Below are positions 54,283 through 63,073 of a stretch of 64,000 bases of DNA, piece by piece; the stretch's first letter is position 1, and the number at the start of each line of letters is the position of its first letter. Origin of the DNA: Mycolicibacterium brisbanense (lineage in GTDB: Bacteria; Actinomycetota; Actinomycetes; Mycobacteriales; Mycobacteriaceae); assembly GCF_001570425.1 (NCBI RefSeq), contig NZ_BCSX01000003.1, positions 1 to 64,000 on the forward strand, read 5' to 3'. The position numbers were made by a program, and so were the translations under genes. A model generated the notes under the pieces. The model made no database searches. It was not told where the DNA came from and worked only from the letters and a program-made list of their open reading frames with translations.

Positions 54283-55716
54283 TCAGCGCGGGTAGCCGCC
54301 GGCTCCCGTGCGTTGCACCACCAGCCGCGTCAGCAGGTAGTGCGCCAGCCCGGCGACCGCGAAGGCGGGCAGTGAGGCCGTCGTGTAGCGGAACACGCCG
54401 GTCGGTTCGTAGGTCACCGGGTTGAGCAGAAGTGCGTAGGTGACCGCGCCCGCGGCGACGGCGGCGAATGCCGCGATGTTGAAGCCGTTCCAGTAGCTGT
54501 AGGCGGATTCGCCGACGGGCCGGAACAGGTCGCGGACGTTGAGACGGCGACGCCGCAGGACGAAGTAGTCGACCACCTGGACCGCGCACAGCGGCGCCAG
54601 CACGATCGCGCCCCAGGACACGAACCGCCCGTAGTTGTCGTATACGGCAGACGGGAAGAACACGAGAACGGCGGCCGGGCCGAGGATCACCGCGAGCATG
54701 AGAGGCCATGCCGCCTTGCGGAAGAACGCTCCGCCGCCGCCCTTGAGCGCGACCATCGACGCGTAGCCCTGTGACAGGATCGCGGTGATGTTGGCCAGGC
54801 AGATGATGACGAGTGCCACCACGCCGAGGCCGGCGCCTGCGAGCGGGATCATCCACTGGGTCGGATCCTCGATCTGCAGCGACAGGGCTGCCAGCACGCC
54901 GACCACCGCGGCGCACACCGAGGCGCCGAAGACGCCGATCCAGTTGGGCCAGAAGGCCGCTCGGGAGCTGCGGGTCAGCCGGGCGAGGTTGCCAAGGTTG
55001 GGCCACCAGGCGAAGCCGCCGGCCAGGTTCAGCTCCACGGCCAGCATGAAGCTCAGGTGCGGGTCGTCGCTGGCCCCGCCGAGCGGAACCAGTGCGGTGA
55101 TGTCCGACCAGGTGTGGCCGGAGAACACGATCACGATGACGCCCACGATGATGAGCACCAGCAGCGGCGCGATGAAGCGGCATACCGCCTCGACCGATAC
55201 GGGCCCGCGCGCCAGCACGATCCAGGACACCACGATCGCGACCAGGCCCAGCAGGCTGGCGGCCACGCCGGATTCGGAGAAGTGCGTTCCGGCAACCTGG
55301 TTGACGACGGTCACCAGGCCGTGGCCGAACATGATGGCCAGCACGGCCGACCAGGCCGCCGCGAGCACGGTGGATACCGAGACCATCACCACCCGGGCGC
55401 CGTTCTCGCCGAAGATGCTGCGCAGGCCGACGAACTGTTCGATGCCGTATTTGACCGACGGCATGCACGGGGCCAGCGCGACGAGCAGGACGCTGATGCC
55501 GTAGCCGATGACGATCGACGCGATGGCCTGCGTGACACCCACGTAGTACGCAACGGCCGCGCCCTGAAGGAAGGCCCAGGTGGCCACCGCGAGTCCCACG
55601 TTGACCGCGGAGTGCTGCCAGAAGCCCCAGATCCGTTCGGCGGGACGCAGGGGAAGGTCGGTCAGCGTGGCATCCAGGCTGGTCTCGGCGCCGCTCTGGC
55701 GCAGTGCGTCGGTCAT
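54283..55716 (-). CDS. NCS1-family permease
   Basis: 477 aa, 12 hydrophobic segments, nucleobase:cation symporter-1 type. Seen: ERIWGFWQHSAVNVGLAVATWAFLQGAAVA, EQFVGLRSIFGENGARV, and later LAGGFAWWPNLGNLARLTRSSRAAFWP and GGFFRKAAW-like FFRKAAWPLML. NCS1 substrates include cytosine, allantoin, hydantoins and thiamine. ATG 55716 overlaps the stop of an upstream 54-aa membrane protein (TGATG). Divergent from a flavin amine oxidase. Confidence 0.88.
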   Translation of the reverse strand: MTDALRQSGAETSLDATLTDLPLRPAERIWGFWQHSAVNVGLAVATWAFLQGAAVAYYVGVTQAIASIVIGYGISVLLVALAPCMPSVKYGIEQFVGLRSIFGENGARVVMVSVSTVLAAAWSAVLAIMFGHGLVTVVNQVAGTHFSESGVAASLLGLVAIVVSWIVLARGPVSVEAVCRFIAPLLVLIIVGVIVIVFSGHTWSDITALVPLGGASDDPHLSFMLAVELNLAGGFAWWPNLGNLARLTRSSRAAFWPNWIGVFGASVCAAVVGVLAALSLQIEDPTQWMIPLAGAGLGVVALVIICLANITAILSQGYASMVALKGGGGAFFRKAAWPLMLAVILGPAAVLVFFPSAVYDNYGRFVSWGAIVLAPLCAVQVVDYFVLRRRRLNVRDLFRPVGESAYSYWNGFNIAAFAAVAAGAVTYALLLNPVTYEPTGVFRYTTASLPAFAVAGLAHYLLTRLVVQRTGAGGYPR

Positions 55717-55880
55717 CAGTACGCCCACCACAGCAGTGCGACGGTGGCCAGGGCGAGGACGGCGATCGCGACCAGCAGGTCGGCCATCGGCAGGTCGGAC
55801 ACCTCCATCGTGGGGGCGTCGGGGGACTCAAGCATGCTCAGGCGGTCCTCGAGTTCTCGGTCGAATGTCGTGTCGTCCAC
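55716..55880 (-). CDS. 54-residue single-span membrane protein
   Basis: Too short for usual cut-offs but well supported. Read from GTG 55880: a charged N-terminus (DDTTFDRELEDRLSMLES), an acidic linker, then one TM helix (LLVAIAVLALATVALLWW) and WAY at the end. Its TGA overlaps the permease ATG (TGATG), so it is translationally coupled to the transporter. It may stabilise or regulate the NCS1 permease, in the way small accessory subunits do; no homologue is recognised. RBS-like GGAG lies 4 nt upstream of the GTG. Confidence 0.7.
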   Translation of the reverse strand: MDDTTFDRELEDRLSMLESPDAPTMEVSDLPMADLLVAIAVLALATVALLWWAY

Positions 55881-55897
55881 CGGGCTCCATTTCTGAT

Positions 55898-55986
55898 TGG
55901 CGGGCCAGTTTAAGAGAGTCTGTGGTGGCCCTCACAAGTTGTCAACCCGGTTGACGGAATCACATTCATTCTTGACTGGCGGGCCA
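55898..55986. promoter_or_regulatory. divergent promoter region with two TGGCGGGCCA sites and a palindrome
   Basis: TGGCGGGCCA occurs at 55898–55907 and 55977–55986. Between them is the perfect palindrome GTCAACC-C-GGTTGAC (55941–55955). Minus-strand promoter for the permease: TTGACA (55945–55940), 17 nt, CAGACT (55922–55917), with its -35 inside the palindrome. Plus-strand promoter for the amine oxidase: TTGACT (55972–55977), 17 nt, TAAGAA (55995–56000), with the second TGGCGGGCCA site in its spacer. Strong candidate for co-regulation of both sides. Confidence 0.7.
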
Positions 55987-56008
55987 ATTAACAATAAGAA
56001 TCGAACCC

Positions 56009-57388
56009 ATGACAACAACCTCGCCGTCCGGGGACTCCGTGCACACCGTGGTGATCGGGGCCGGGTACGCCGGCCTCGCCGCAGCATTGTCGTTGGCGGA
56101 CAACGGTATCGACGTGTTGGTGCTGGAGGCGTCGGATCGCGTCGGTGGCCGCGTGCACTCAGAGCGGCTCGACGACGGCGTGGTGGTCGACCACGGCGGG
56201 CAGTGGGTGGGGCCCACCCAGCACCGGCTGCTCGCCGCCGCCGACAGGTTCGGCTGCGCGACCTTCCCGACCTACGACACCGGTGATCACCTCGAACTGT
56301 GGGCCGACGGCAAATGCCGCCCCTTCCGAGGCGCCGGGCCGGCCGGTGGCCCCGGTGTCGAGCAGTACATCGAGGCGACCGAGGCCATCGACAAGCTCGC
56401 CATTACGGTCAACCTCGACGACCCGAGCGCCACCGAGCGGATCGCCGAGTGGGACAGCGAAACCGTCCAGTCGTACTTCGACCGCACCGTCGCCGACGCC
56501 GATGCGCGCCGGCGTCTCGCGCTCGCGGTGCAGGGCGTCTGGACCGTGGAGCCCAGGGACATCTCCCTGTTCCACTTGCTCTTCTATGTCGCGTCCGCCG
56601 GCGGCTTCGACCAGCTCATGGAGACCGCCGGATGCGCCCAGGAGCGGCGGTTCGTGGGCGGCGCGCAGTCGGTGGCACTGGCCATGGCCGAGCACCTCGG
56701 CGAGAAGATCCGGCTCAACACGCCGGTCACCTGCGTCGAGCACGGTGCCGACGGGGTGCGTGTCGACACTGACCGTGGCCCGGTGTACGCCTCGCACGTG
56801 GTGGTGGCCGCATCCCCGGGCGCGGCGGTCCGGATCCGGTTCACCCCGGCGCTGCCGCCGTCCCGCAATCGCTGGATGGAACGCAGCCCGATGGGCGAGG
56901 TCTCCAAGATCCACACGGTCTACGACCGCCCCTTCTGGCGCGAGCGCGGGCTGTCCGGGCAGGCCACGGTGTACGGCGACCACAACGTCGGCGTCGTCTT
57001 CGACAATTCGCCCGAGGGTGGCGAGGCCGGCGTGCTGGTGTCGTTCGCCTACGGCGACCGCCAGCGCCGCTGGGCGGCCTTGCCGGCGGCCGAGCGCCGC
57101 GCCGACATCCTCGCCACGCTCGGCGCCATTTTCGGCGATGAGGCGGCACACCCGGTGCGGTACACCGAGAAAAGCTGGCCCGAAGACCCCTGGGCGCACG
57201 GCGGGTATGCCGCCAACCCGGCACCCGGGGTCTGGGTCGAACACGGCGCCACCGGATGGCGGACCCCGTGCGGACGGATCCATTGGGCGGGTTCGGAAAC
57301 GTCGAGTGTCTGGAACGGCTATATCGACGGCGCGATCGCCTCCGGTCAGCGCGCCGCTGACGAGATCATCGCTGCCGCAACCCCGTAA
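56009..57388 (+). CDS. flavin-containing amine oxidase
   Basis: 459 aa FAD oxidase of the monoamine/putrescine-oxidase family. FAD dinucleotide motif VVIGAGYAGLAAALSLADNGIDVLVLEASDRVGGRV (~12–46), GGQWVGPTQHRL, and the C-terminal FAD-binding HWAGSETSSVWNGYIDGAIASGQRAADE. No Cys is seen at the covalent-FAD position of eukaryotic MAO. ATG 56009 lies 8 nt after TAAGAA, so the message may be leaderless. Starts a plus-strand operon with an acyl-CoA synthetase, SDR and acyl-CoA dehydrogenase. Confidence 0.9.
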   Translation: MTTTSPSGDSVHTVVIGAGYAGLAAALSLADNGIDVLVLEASDRVGGRVHSERLDDGVVVDHGGQWVGPTQHRLLAAADRFGCATFPTYDTGDHLELWADGKCRPFRGAGPAGGPGVEQYIEATEAIDKLAITVNLDDPSATERIAEWDSETVQSYFDRTVADADARRRLALAVQGVWTVEPRDISLFHLLFYVASAGGFDQLMETAGCAQERRFVGGAQSVALAMAEHLGEKIRLNTPVTCVEHGADGVRVDTDRGPVYASHVVVAASPGAAVRIRFTPALPPSRNRWMERSPMGEVSKIHTVYDRPFWRERGLSGQATVYGDHNVGVVFDNSPEGGEAGVLVSFAYGDRQRRWAALPAAERRADILATLGAIFGDEAAHPVRYTEKSWPEDPWAHGGYAANPAPGVWVEHGATGWRTPCGRIHWAGSETSSVWNGYIDGAIASGQRAADEIIAAATP

Positions 57389-57424
57389 TCCTCATCACCG
57401 TCACCACAGATAGGAACAAGTCAC

Positions 57425-59512
57425 GTGGCGCAAACTTCTGTGCTCGGCCGCGCCGGCGCAGACCTCAGCGTGTTCAGCGACCCGCGCTCTGTCGCTGTCG
57501 TCGGTGCCTCCGAGGACCCCGCGAAGTGGGGCTACTGGCTGGCCTCCGGTGCCCTCACGGGTGCCCGGCGCCGCGCGGTGCACCTGGTCAACAGCCGTGC
57601 CCGGCAGGTGCTCGGCCAACCGTGCGCGGCCAGCCTGCTCGATCTGCCCGACACTCCCGATCTGGTTGCCCTGTGCGTACCGGCGGCCCACATCGACACC
57701 GTGGTCGACGAAGGACTGCAGCGCGGCGCACGGGGTTTTCTCGGGATCACCGCGGGCGTCGCCGACGAGCGGGCACTCGCGGCGCGGATCGCCGCCCACG
57801 GCGCCCGGTTGATCGGCACCAACAGCCTCGGCATCTACGACGCCAGCAGCGATCTACAGCTGATGTGGGGCAGCCTCACCCCGGGGCCGCTTGCCATCGT
57901 CTCGCAGAGCGGGCAGCTCGGTTCCGAACTCGCCGCGATGGGGCGGCGACACGGCCTGGGGGTGTCCCGGTTCGTGTCGATCGGCAACCAATCAGATGTC
58001 ACCGCAGTCGAATTGCTCGCCGACTTGGCAGGGCACGACGCCACCCGGGTGGTCGTCGTCTACCTGGAGAGCTTCACCGACGGGGAGGCCCTCTTCGCCA
58101 CCCTCGCGGCGTTGCGCACGACGGGCAAGCTGACGGTGCTGCTGACCGTGGGCTCCAGCGCCGCGAGTTCGCGGATGGCGCGTTCGCACACCGGCTCGCT
58201 GACGTCGTCGCTGGACCTGGTCGACGCGGCCTGCCGCGCCGCGGGTGTGGTGCGGGTCAACACGCCCGCAGAGGTCATCGACGTCGCGCGCACAGTGCTG
58301 GCCGCACCCGTGCCGAAGGGGCGGCGCATCGCCATCGTCGGCGACAGCGGTGGGCAGAGCGCGATCGCCGCGGACGTGGCCTCCGAGCGGGGGCTGACGG
58401 TCGCACCGTTCCCGGTCTCGCTCAGCGAATCCCTCGCCGGCGTGCTGCCCGCGGGCGCGGCGTGCTCCAACCCGGTCGACCTGGCCGGGGCGGGCGAGAA
58501 GGACATCGAAAGCTACGCAACGGTTGTCGAACAGGTGGTGGCGGCCGGTATCGACGCCGTGGTGATGACCGGGTACTTCGGGTGCTACGCGCAGGACATC
58601 CCGGCGATGACGGACGCCGAGATTGCGGTCGCGCAGCGGCTGGGTGCGCTCGTCGAAGCCACCGGCATCCCCGTGGTCGTGCACACCATGGGACCGGAAT
58701 CACCCGCCGCACAAGCACTCTGGAGCTGTGGTGTGCCCGCGTTCGGCTCGATCGAGGCCGTGACGGGCGCGCTGGCCCACGCCGCCGCGCTGAGCTCGCG
58801 GCCGGTGGTCGACACCCCCTCGTGCGCGGGCCTCGACACCCCGGTGCTGCCCGGCTACTGGGCGGCGCGGGAACTGCTGGCGCAGAAGGGCGTTGCCTTC
58901 CCCGCCGGTGCGCTGGTCACCACCGGTGCCGAACTGGCGGAGCTGCACGCGTTGCGGGCCCCGTACGTGCTCAAGGCCGGATGGCTGGAGCACAAGAGCG
59001 AAGTCGGCGGGGTCCGAATCGGTCTCGGCGACACCACCGAACTGCGCGCGGCATTGGAGGACATGCACGGCCGGCTCGGTGACGGCGATTACGTCGTCGA
59101 AGAGCAGGACATGCGGCAAGGCGCCGTGGAAGTTCTCGTCAGTGCGCGGCGCGACCCGCAGCTCGGTGCCTTCGTGGTCGTCGGCGCGGGCGGCACGGAA
59201 ACCGAAGTGCATCAGGACGTCCGCGTCGAACGCGCCCCGGTCTCACATGAGACGGCACGGCACATGCTCGACGACTTGCGGATGGCTCCGCTGCTGCGTG
59301 GCTGGCGCGGACGGCCCGCGGTCGACATCGACGGCCTGGCCGACCTGGTGGTGGCGGTCTCGGAGTTGATCGCCCAGCGCAGCGACATCGCCGAGATCGA
59401 GCTCAACCCGGTCCGGGCCACCCCGCAGGGAGCCGTTGCCGTCGACGCGTTGGTGATTCCCGTGGCTGGACAAGAACATTGCGAATCAACGGAATTGGGA
59501 GACGACACGTGA
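57425..59512 (+). CDS. NDP-forming acyl-CoA synthetase
   Basis: 695 aa, single-chain ADP/GDP-forming acyl-CoA ligase. Order of domains: CoA-binding (FSDPRSVAVVGASEDPAKWGYW, ~17–105), ligase-CoA with phospho-His motif ARSHTGSLTSS (~250), flavodoxin-like domain (IAIVGDSGGQSAIAADVA), and ATP-grasp_5 (YVLKAGWLEHKSEVGGVRIGL, VVGAGGTETEVHQDV). Activates a carboxylic acid to its CoA thioester. GTG 57425 has RBS-like GGAAC. The 3' end overlaps the SDR GTG by 4 nt. Confidence 0.88.
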   Translation: MAQTSVLGRAGADLSVFSDPRSVAVVGASEDPAKWGYWLASGALTGARRRAVHLVNSRARQVLGQPCAASLLDLPDTPDLVALCVPAAHIDTVVDEGLQRGARGFLGITAGVADERALAARIAAHGARLIGTNSLGIYDASSDLQLMWGSLTPGPLAIVSQSGQLGSELAAMGRRHGLGVSRFVSIGNQSDVTAVELLADLAGHDATRVVVVYLESFTDGEALFATLAALRTTGKLTVLLTVGSSAASSRMARSHTGSLTSSLDLVDAACRAAGVVRVNTPAEVIDVARTVLAAPVPKGRRIAIVGDSGGQSAIAADVASERGLTVAPFPVSLSESLAGVLPAGAACSNPVDLAGAGEKDIESYATVVEQVVAAGIDAVVMTGYFGCYAQDIPAMTDAEIAVAQRLGALVEATGIPVVVHTMGPESPAAQALWSCGVPAFGSIEAVTGALAHAAALSSRPVVDTPSCAGLDTPVLPGYWAARELLAQKGVAFPAGALVTTGAELAELHALRAPYVLKAGWLEHKSEVGGVRIGLGDTTELRAALEDMHGRLGDGDYVVEEQDMRQGAVEVLVSARRDPQLGAFVVVGAGGTETEVHQDVRVERAPVSHETARHMLDDLRMAPLLRGWRGRPAVDIDGLADLVVAVSELIAQRSDIAEIELNPVRATPQGAVAVDALVIPVAGQEHCESTELGDDT

Positions 59513-60315
59513 CAACACCGGATACTTCGAGCGAATTCGCCGGGCGGGTCGCACTGGTGACCGGCGGCGGCAGCGGGATCGGTCAGGCCATCGCGGTGCG
59601 GTGGGCCGCGGCAGGCGGCACCGTCGCGGTGCTGGGGCGCCGCAAGGAAGCCCTCGAGGAGACTGTGCGCCTGGCCGAGACCCATGGGGTGAGCGCCGAG
59701 GCGGTCGTGTGCGACGTGCGTGATCACGTCGCCGTCGCGGACGCCGTCGACGACGTGGTGGCCCGGCACGGCCGCATCGATGCGTTGGTCAACAACGCGG
59801 CGGGCAACTTCGTCGTGCCGTCGGAGGACCTCTCGCCCAACGGCTGGAAAGCCGTCACCGACATCGTGCTCAACGGCACCTTCTACTGCACGCACGCGGC
59901 CGGGCGGCACATGCTGGCCCAGGGCGGCGGGAGCATCCTCAACGTCATCGCAAGCTATGCCTGGCACGGTCACCCCGGCACGGTGCACAGCGCTGCCGCC
60001 AAGGGCGGCGTGGTCGCGATGACCCGCACGCTGGCGGTGGAGTGGGGTGCGCGCAACGTCCGGGTGAACTGCATCGCCCCGGGCCCCACCGAAACCCAGG
60101 GCGCAGGTGCCGCGTTGTGGCCCACCGCGCAGGCCCGCGCCGACGTGCTGGCCAGCGTTCCCGCGGGCAGGTTCGCCAGCCCCGAGGAGATCGCCGAATC
60201 CGCGGCGTTCCTGCTCAGCGACCGCGCCGCGTTCGTCACCGGCGATGTGCTGGTCGCCGACGGCGCCCAATGGCTCGGCAAGGCCATCTACACCGACCCG
60301 CTGGCGCGTACCTGA
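59509..60315 (+). CDS. SDR oxidoreductase, 2,4-dienoyl-CoA reductase-like
   Basis: 268 aa. Rossmann TGGGSGIGQAIAVRWA, NNAAGNFVVPSEDL and C-terminal VTGDVLVADGAQWLG. The usual catalytic Tyr-x-x-x-Lys is replaced: the segment reads TVHSAAAKGGVVAM, so Lys is kept but Tyr is absent. This together with NNAAGNF is the pattern of SDR-type 2,4-dienoyl-CoA reductases. GTG 59509 overlaps the upstream stop (GTGA) and has GGGAG 7 nt upstream. Probably reduces an unsaturated acyl-CoA made in this operon. Confidence 0.85.
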   Translation: MTTPDTSSEFAGRVALVTGGGSGIGQAIAVRWAAAGGTVAVLGRRKEALEETVRLAETHGVSAEAVVCDVRDHVAVADAVDDVVARHGRIDALVNNAAGNFVVPSEDLSPNGWKAVTDIVLNGTFYCTHAAGRHMLAQGGGSILNVIASYAWHGHPGTVHSAAAKGGVVAMTRTLAVEWGARNVRVNCIAPGPTETQGAGAALWPTAQARADVLASVPAGRFASPEEIAESAAFLLSDRAAFVTGDVLVADGAQWLGKAIYTDPLART

Positions 60316-60360
60316 AACCGCACGCCCCAACAACTTTCACGATCGAAGAGGAGACACGAC

Positions 60361-61521
60361 ATGCAGACCACCAACATCCCGGCCTGGCCGCTCAGCGATG
60401 AGCAGCGTCAGATCGTCGAGCTGTGCCGCGACTTCGCCGCCAAGGAGATCCGGCCCCGCGGGCGCGAGGTCGACGAGGCCGACACCGTTACGCCCGTCGA
60501 CATCTTCCAGAAGGCGGCCGAGGTCGGCATCACCGATTTCATGATTCCCGAGGAGTTCGGCGGCGGAGGCTTCACCGATGTCTTCACGCAGTGCCTGGTG
60601 CAGGAGGAACTGTGCTGGGGCGATCCCGGTATCGGCAACCTCGTGTGCTCGAACGGGTTCTTCTCCGATCCGATCATGGTGCTGGGCACCGAGGATCAGA
60701 AGAAGCGCTGGCTGACCCCGCTGACCGGGCCGAAATCCCCGATGACCTCGCTGGCCACCACCGAACCGGAATCCGGCTCGGACGCCGCGTCGATCGTCAC
60801 CACCGCGACCCGTGTCGAGGGCGGGTACCGCATCAACGGGCAGAAGGCGTGGATCTCCAACGCCGGCGCGGCCGAGTTCTACGTCATCTTCGCCAAGACC
60901 GACCCCAGCAAGCGGTCGGGCGGCGTCACGGCATTCCTGGTCCACCGGGACGCCCCCGGAATGACCTTCGGGGAGCCCATGAAGAAGATGGGGCAGCGCG
61001 CCATCGTGTGCCGCGAGATCTTCCTCGACGACGTGTTCGTCCCCGAGCAGGACCGGCTCGGCGAAGAGGGACAGGGCTTCTACGGTCTGATGGGAACGTT
61101 CGACATCTCGCGGGTGGTGCTCGGTGCGGCCGCTGTGGGTGCGGCGCGGGCTGCCTACGAGTACGCGCTGGACTACGCCAAGACGCGAAAGCAGTTCGGG
61201 GTGCCCATCATCGAACACCAGGCGGTGGCGTTCCGGCTCGCCGAGATGGCGACCCGCATCGAATCGGCCCGTCTGCTGGTGCTGCACGCGGCCCGGGTGA
61301 TCGACAGCGGAGCACCGGCGCGCGGGCTGGCGGCGATGGCGAAGCTCACCGCCTCCGAGACGGCGATGTTCGTCACCCACGCGGCGGTCCAAACCCTTGG
61401 CGGCTGGGGGTATTCGCGTGAATATCCGGTCGAGCAGTGGATGCGCGACGTCAAACTGGAGGAGATCGAGGAGGGCACCTCGGACATCATGAAGCTGGTG
61501 ATCTCCCGCAACCTCGACTGA
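60361..61521 (+). CDS. acyl-CoA dehydrogenase
   Basis: 386 aa flavin dehydrogenase introducing an alpha-beta double bond. FAD and substrate motifs: LATTEPESGSDAASIVTTA, INGQKAWISNAGAAEFYVIFAKTD, DYAKTRKQFGVPIIEHQAVAFRLAEMATRIES, and LGGWGYSREYPVEQWMRDVKLEEIEEGTSDIMKLVISR with the catalytic Glu in the (E)EGT motif. ATG 60361 has GAGGAG upstream. Last structural gene of the amine-oxidase operon; its presence suggests beta-oxidation of the CoA ester. Confidence 0.93.
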   Translation: MQTTNIPAWPLSDEQRQIVELCRDFAAKEIRPRGREVDEADTVTPVDIFQKAAEVGITDFMIPEEFGGGGFTDVFTQCLVQEELCWGDPGIGNLVCSNGFFSDPIMVLGTEDQKKRWLTPLTGPKSPMTSLATTEPESGSDAASIVTTATRVEGGYRINGQKAWISNAGAAEFYVIFAKTDPSKRSGGVTAFLVHRDAPGMTFGEPMKKMGQRAIVCREIFLDDVFVPEQDRLGEEGQGFYGLMGTFDISRVVLGAAAVGAARAAYEYALDYAKTRKQFGVPIIEHQAVAFRLAEMATRIESARLLVLHAARVIDSGAPARGLAAMAKLTASETAMFVTHAAVQTLGGWGYSREYPVEQWMRDVKLEEIEEGTSDIMKLVISRNLD

Positions 61522-61540
61522 CCCGGCGGGGCATTGTTGA

Positions 61541-61570
61541 TTGAACGTACAGTTATCGGACTTGTACGAT
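61541..61570 (+). promoter_or_regulatory. promoter and operator of the tetR at 61.6 kb
   Basis: TTGAAC (61541–61546), 18-nt spacer, TACGAT (61565–61570). The inverted repeat CGTACA-N11-TGTACG (61546–61551/61563–61568) spans from the -35 to the -10, fitting autorepression. Confidence 0.6.
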
Positions 61571-61604
61571 CGGCCCAGCAATGCCGAGCTGATCCGGAGA
61601 GCCG

Positions 61605-62198
61605 ATGCCACGTCCCAGCGTTGAGGCCGAGCGGCGGCCGCAGATTCTGTCTGCGGCATGCGAGGTGATCGCGCAGATCGGCATCCCGGCCCTGCGGCTC
61701 TCCGATGTGGCGAAGGTGGCCGGGGTCAGCTCCGGCACCGTCCACTACTACTTCGAGACCAAGCGCGACGTCATCACCGCGGCGTTCGAGTTCAACCTCG
61801 CCGATTCGCTGGCGCGTCGGCAGGAATTGCTGAGCTCGGACAAGGACAGTCTGGCCATCCTGCACGATCTCGTGCAGTCCTACCTGCCCACCGACGAACG
61901 ATCGCGGCGAGCCTGGAAGGTGTGGTTGGCACTGTGGGCCGAAGGCAGCCGCGACCCGGTGCTGCAGGAGATCAACGACCGGCTCTACGGCCAGTGGCGC
62001 GACGTGGTGGCCGGGGTGATCCGGTCGGCGCAGCACCAGGAACTGGCCCGATCCGGCGATCCCGTCGTGCTGGCCAACATGCTCATCGGCATGCTCGACG
62101 GGCTGGCGGTGCAGGTGCTGCTCGGCTCGCAGAGCATGTCGCTGGACGCGATGCAGGAGACCTGCAAGGCGTTCATCGGCGACGTCATCGCCCGCTGA
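61605..62198 (+). CDS. TetR family transcriptional regulator
   Basis: 197 aa. HTH: LRLSDVAKVAGVSSGTVHYYFETKRDVITAAFEF (~30–60) after PQILSAACEVIAQIG; the C-terminal domain resembles the BetI/TetR_C_6 type (RRAWKVWLALWAEGSRDPVLQEINDRLYGQW). Lies directly downstream of the acyl-CoA dehydrogenase on the same strand with its own promoter and palindrome. A likely regulator of the 54–61 kb catabolic cluster, although its own operator does not resemble the TGGCGGGCCA sites. Confidence 0.88.
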   Translation: MPRPSVEAERRPQILSAACEVIAQIGIPALRLSDVAKVAGVSSGTVHYYFETKRDVITAAFEFNLADSLARRQELLSSDKDSLAILHDLVQSYLPTDERSRRAWKVWLALWAEGSRDPVLQEINDRLYGQWRDVVAGVIRSAQHQELARSGDPVVLANMLIGMLDGLAVQVLLGSQSMSLDAMQETCKAFIGDVIAR

Positions 62199-62298
62199 TC
62201 CGTCCGAGCCGCCGAAAGTCTTTGAGTCCCTTGTGTAGGCTTTGCTGACCCCGCTGCCGTAGTAGGGTCGAGACGATAGCTGTCGGCGGGAGTAGGCG

Positions 62299-63066
62299 AT
62301 GAGAACGGTTGGCGCGCTCGGGTTGCTGGTGTGCGCCGTCATGCTGACGGCGGGGTGTACCAAGGTCGTCGACGGCCGTGTGGCGGCCGCCAACGGCTTG
62401 GCTCCGCGCCCGCTGAGCGGTCAATCCGTCGAAAAGGCGCTGCCCGACATCGGGCAGGTGGAGAAGATCGTCGGTGAAACCCTTGCCGAGGACAACTATG
62501 TGCCGCCGATCTCGGGTGGTCTCGATGACCTGCCCAATGGTCTGGCCACCGAACAGGATGCGACCCCGCACGAATGTGTCACGGTGTCGAGTCCCATGCA
62601 GCGCAGCACCTACGAATCAGCTGACGTCACCGGCGCCGCCAGCACACAGTGGAAGGGCGACCAGTCCGACGGCGCGGTGCTCGCCGTCGACGTCGGTATC
62701 GTCGCCCTCGGCAGCGTGGCAGACGCCAACGCACTGTTCGCCGGGTTCGCCAAGCAGTGGAAGGACTGTCAGGGCCAGACGGTGACGCTCGTGCGGGAGT
62801 CGGTTCGCGGTGGCTACTACACCGACGCGATCACCGACGTGCGGGAGACCGGTTCGGTGATCGCCGCCACCGTCGAATTCGGCCACACCACAGACCAGTC
62901 GACCAGCCCGGTGGCCCGTGCCATCGGCGTGCGGGCCAACTGCCTGGTCGAGACCGAGATCGCGTTCTACAGCGACGCGGTGACATCGGGCAGGCCGTCC
63001 AATGTCGACACCGTCGCCATCGACGTCGCGCGCGCGATGATGGACCGCGTCGAGGAACTCACCTGA
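62299..63066 (+). CDS. lipoprotein with PknH-like sensor domain (LppR-like)
   Basis: 255 aa. Lipoprotein signal RTVGALGLLVCAVMLTAGC (lipobox LTAGC, Cys20). The exported domain (~60–250) with GAASTQWKGDQSDGAVLAVDVGIVALGS and a Cys pair (CQGQTVTL; CLVETEIAF) matches the mycobacterial PknH-extracellular-type sensor fold. Size and synteny downstream of lepA suggest LppR (Rv2403c, 251 aa). ATG 62299 with RBS GGGAG. Function unknown; cell-envelope location. Confidence 0.82.
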   Translation: MRTVGALGLLVCAVMLTAGCTKVVDGRVAAANGLAPRPLSGQSVEKALPDIGQVEKIVGETLAEDNYVPPISGGLDDLPNGLATEQDATPHECVTVSSPMQRSTYESADVTGAASTQWKGDQSDGAVLAVDVGIVALGSVADANALFAGFAKQWKDCQGQTVTLVRESVRGGYYTDAITDVRETGSVIAATVEFGHTTDQSTSPVARAIGVRANCLVETEIAFYSDAVTSGRPSNVDTVAIDVARAMMDRVEELT

Positions 63067-63073
63067 CCGTTCC

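Noticed and set aside
54261..54291. CCGCGC/GCGCGG dyad at the lepA–permease convergence as terminator
   Set aside because: Only 6-bp arms with a long loop, partly inside the permease coding end; too weak to list.
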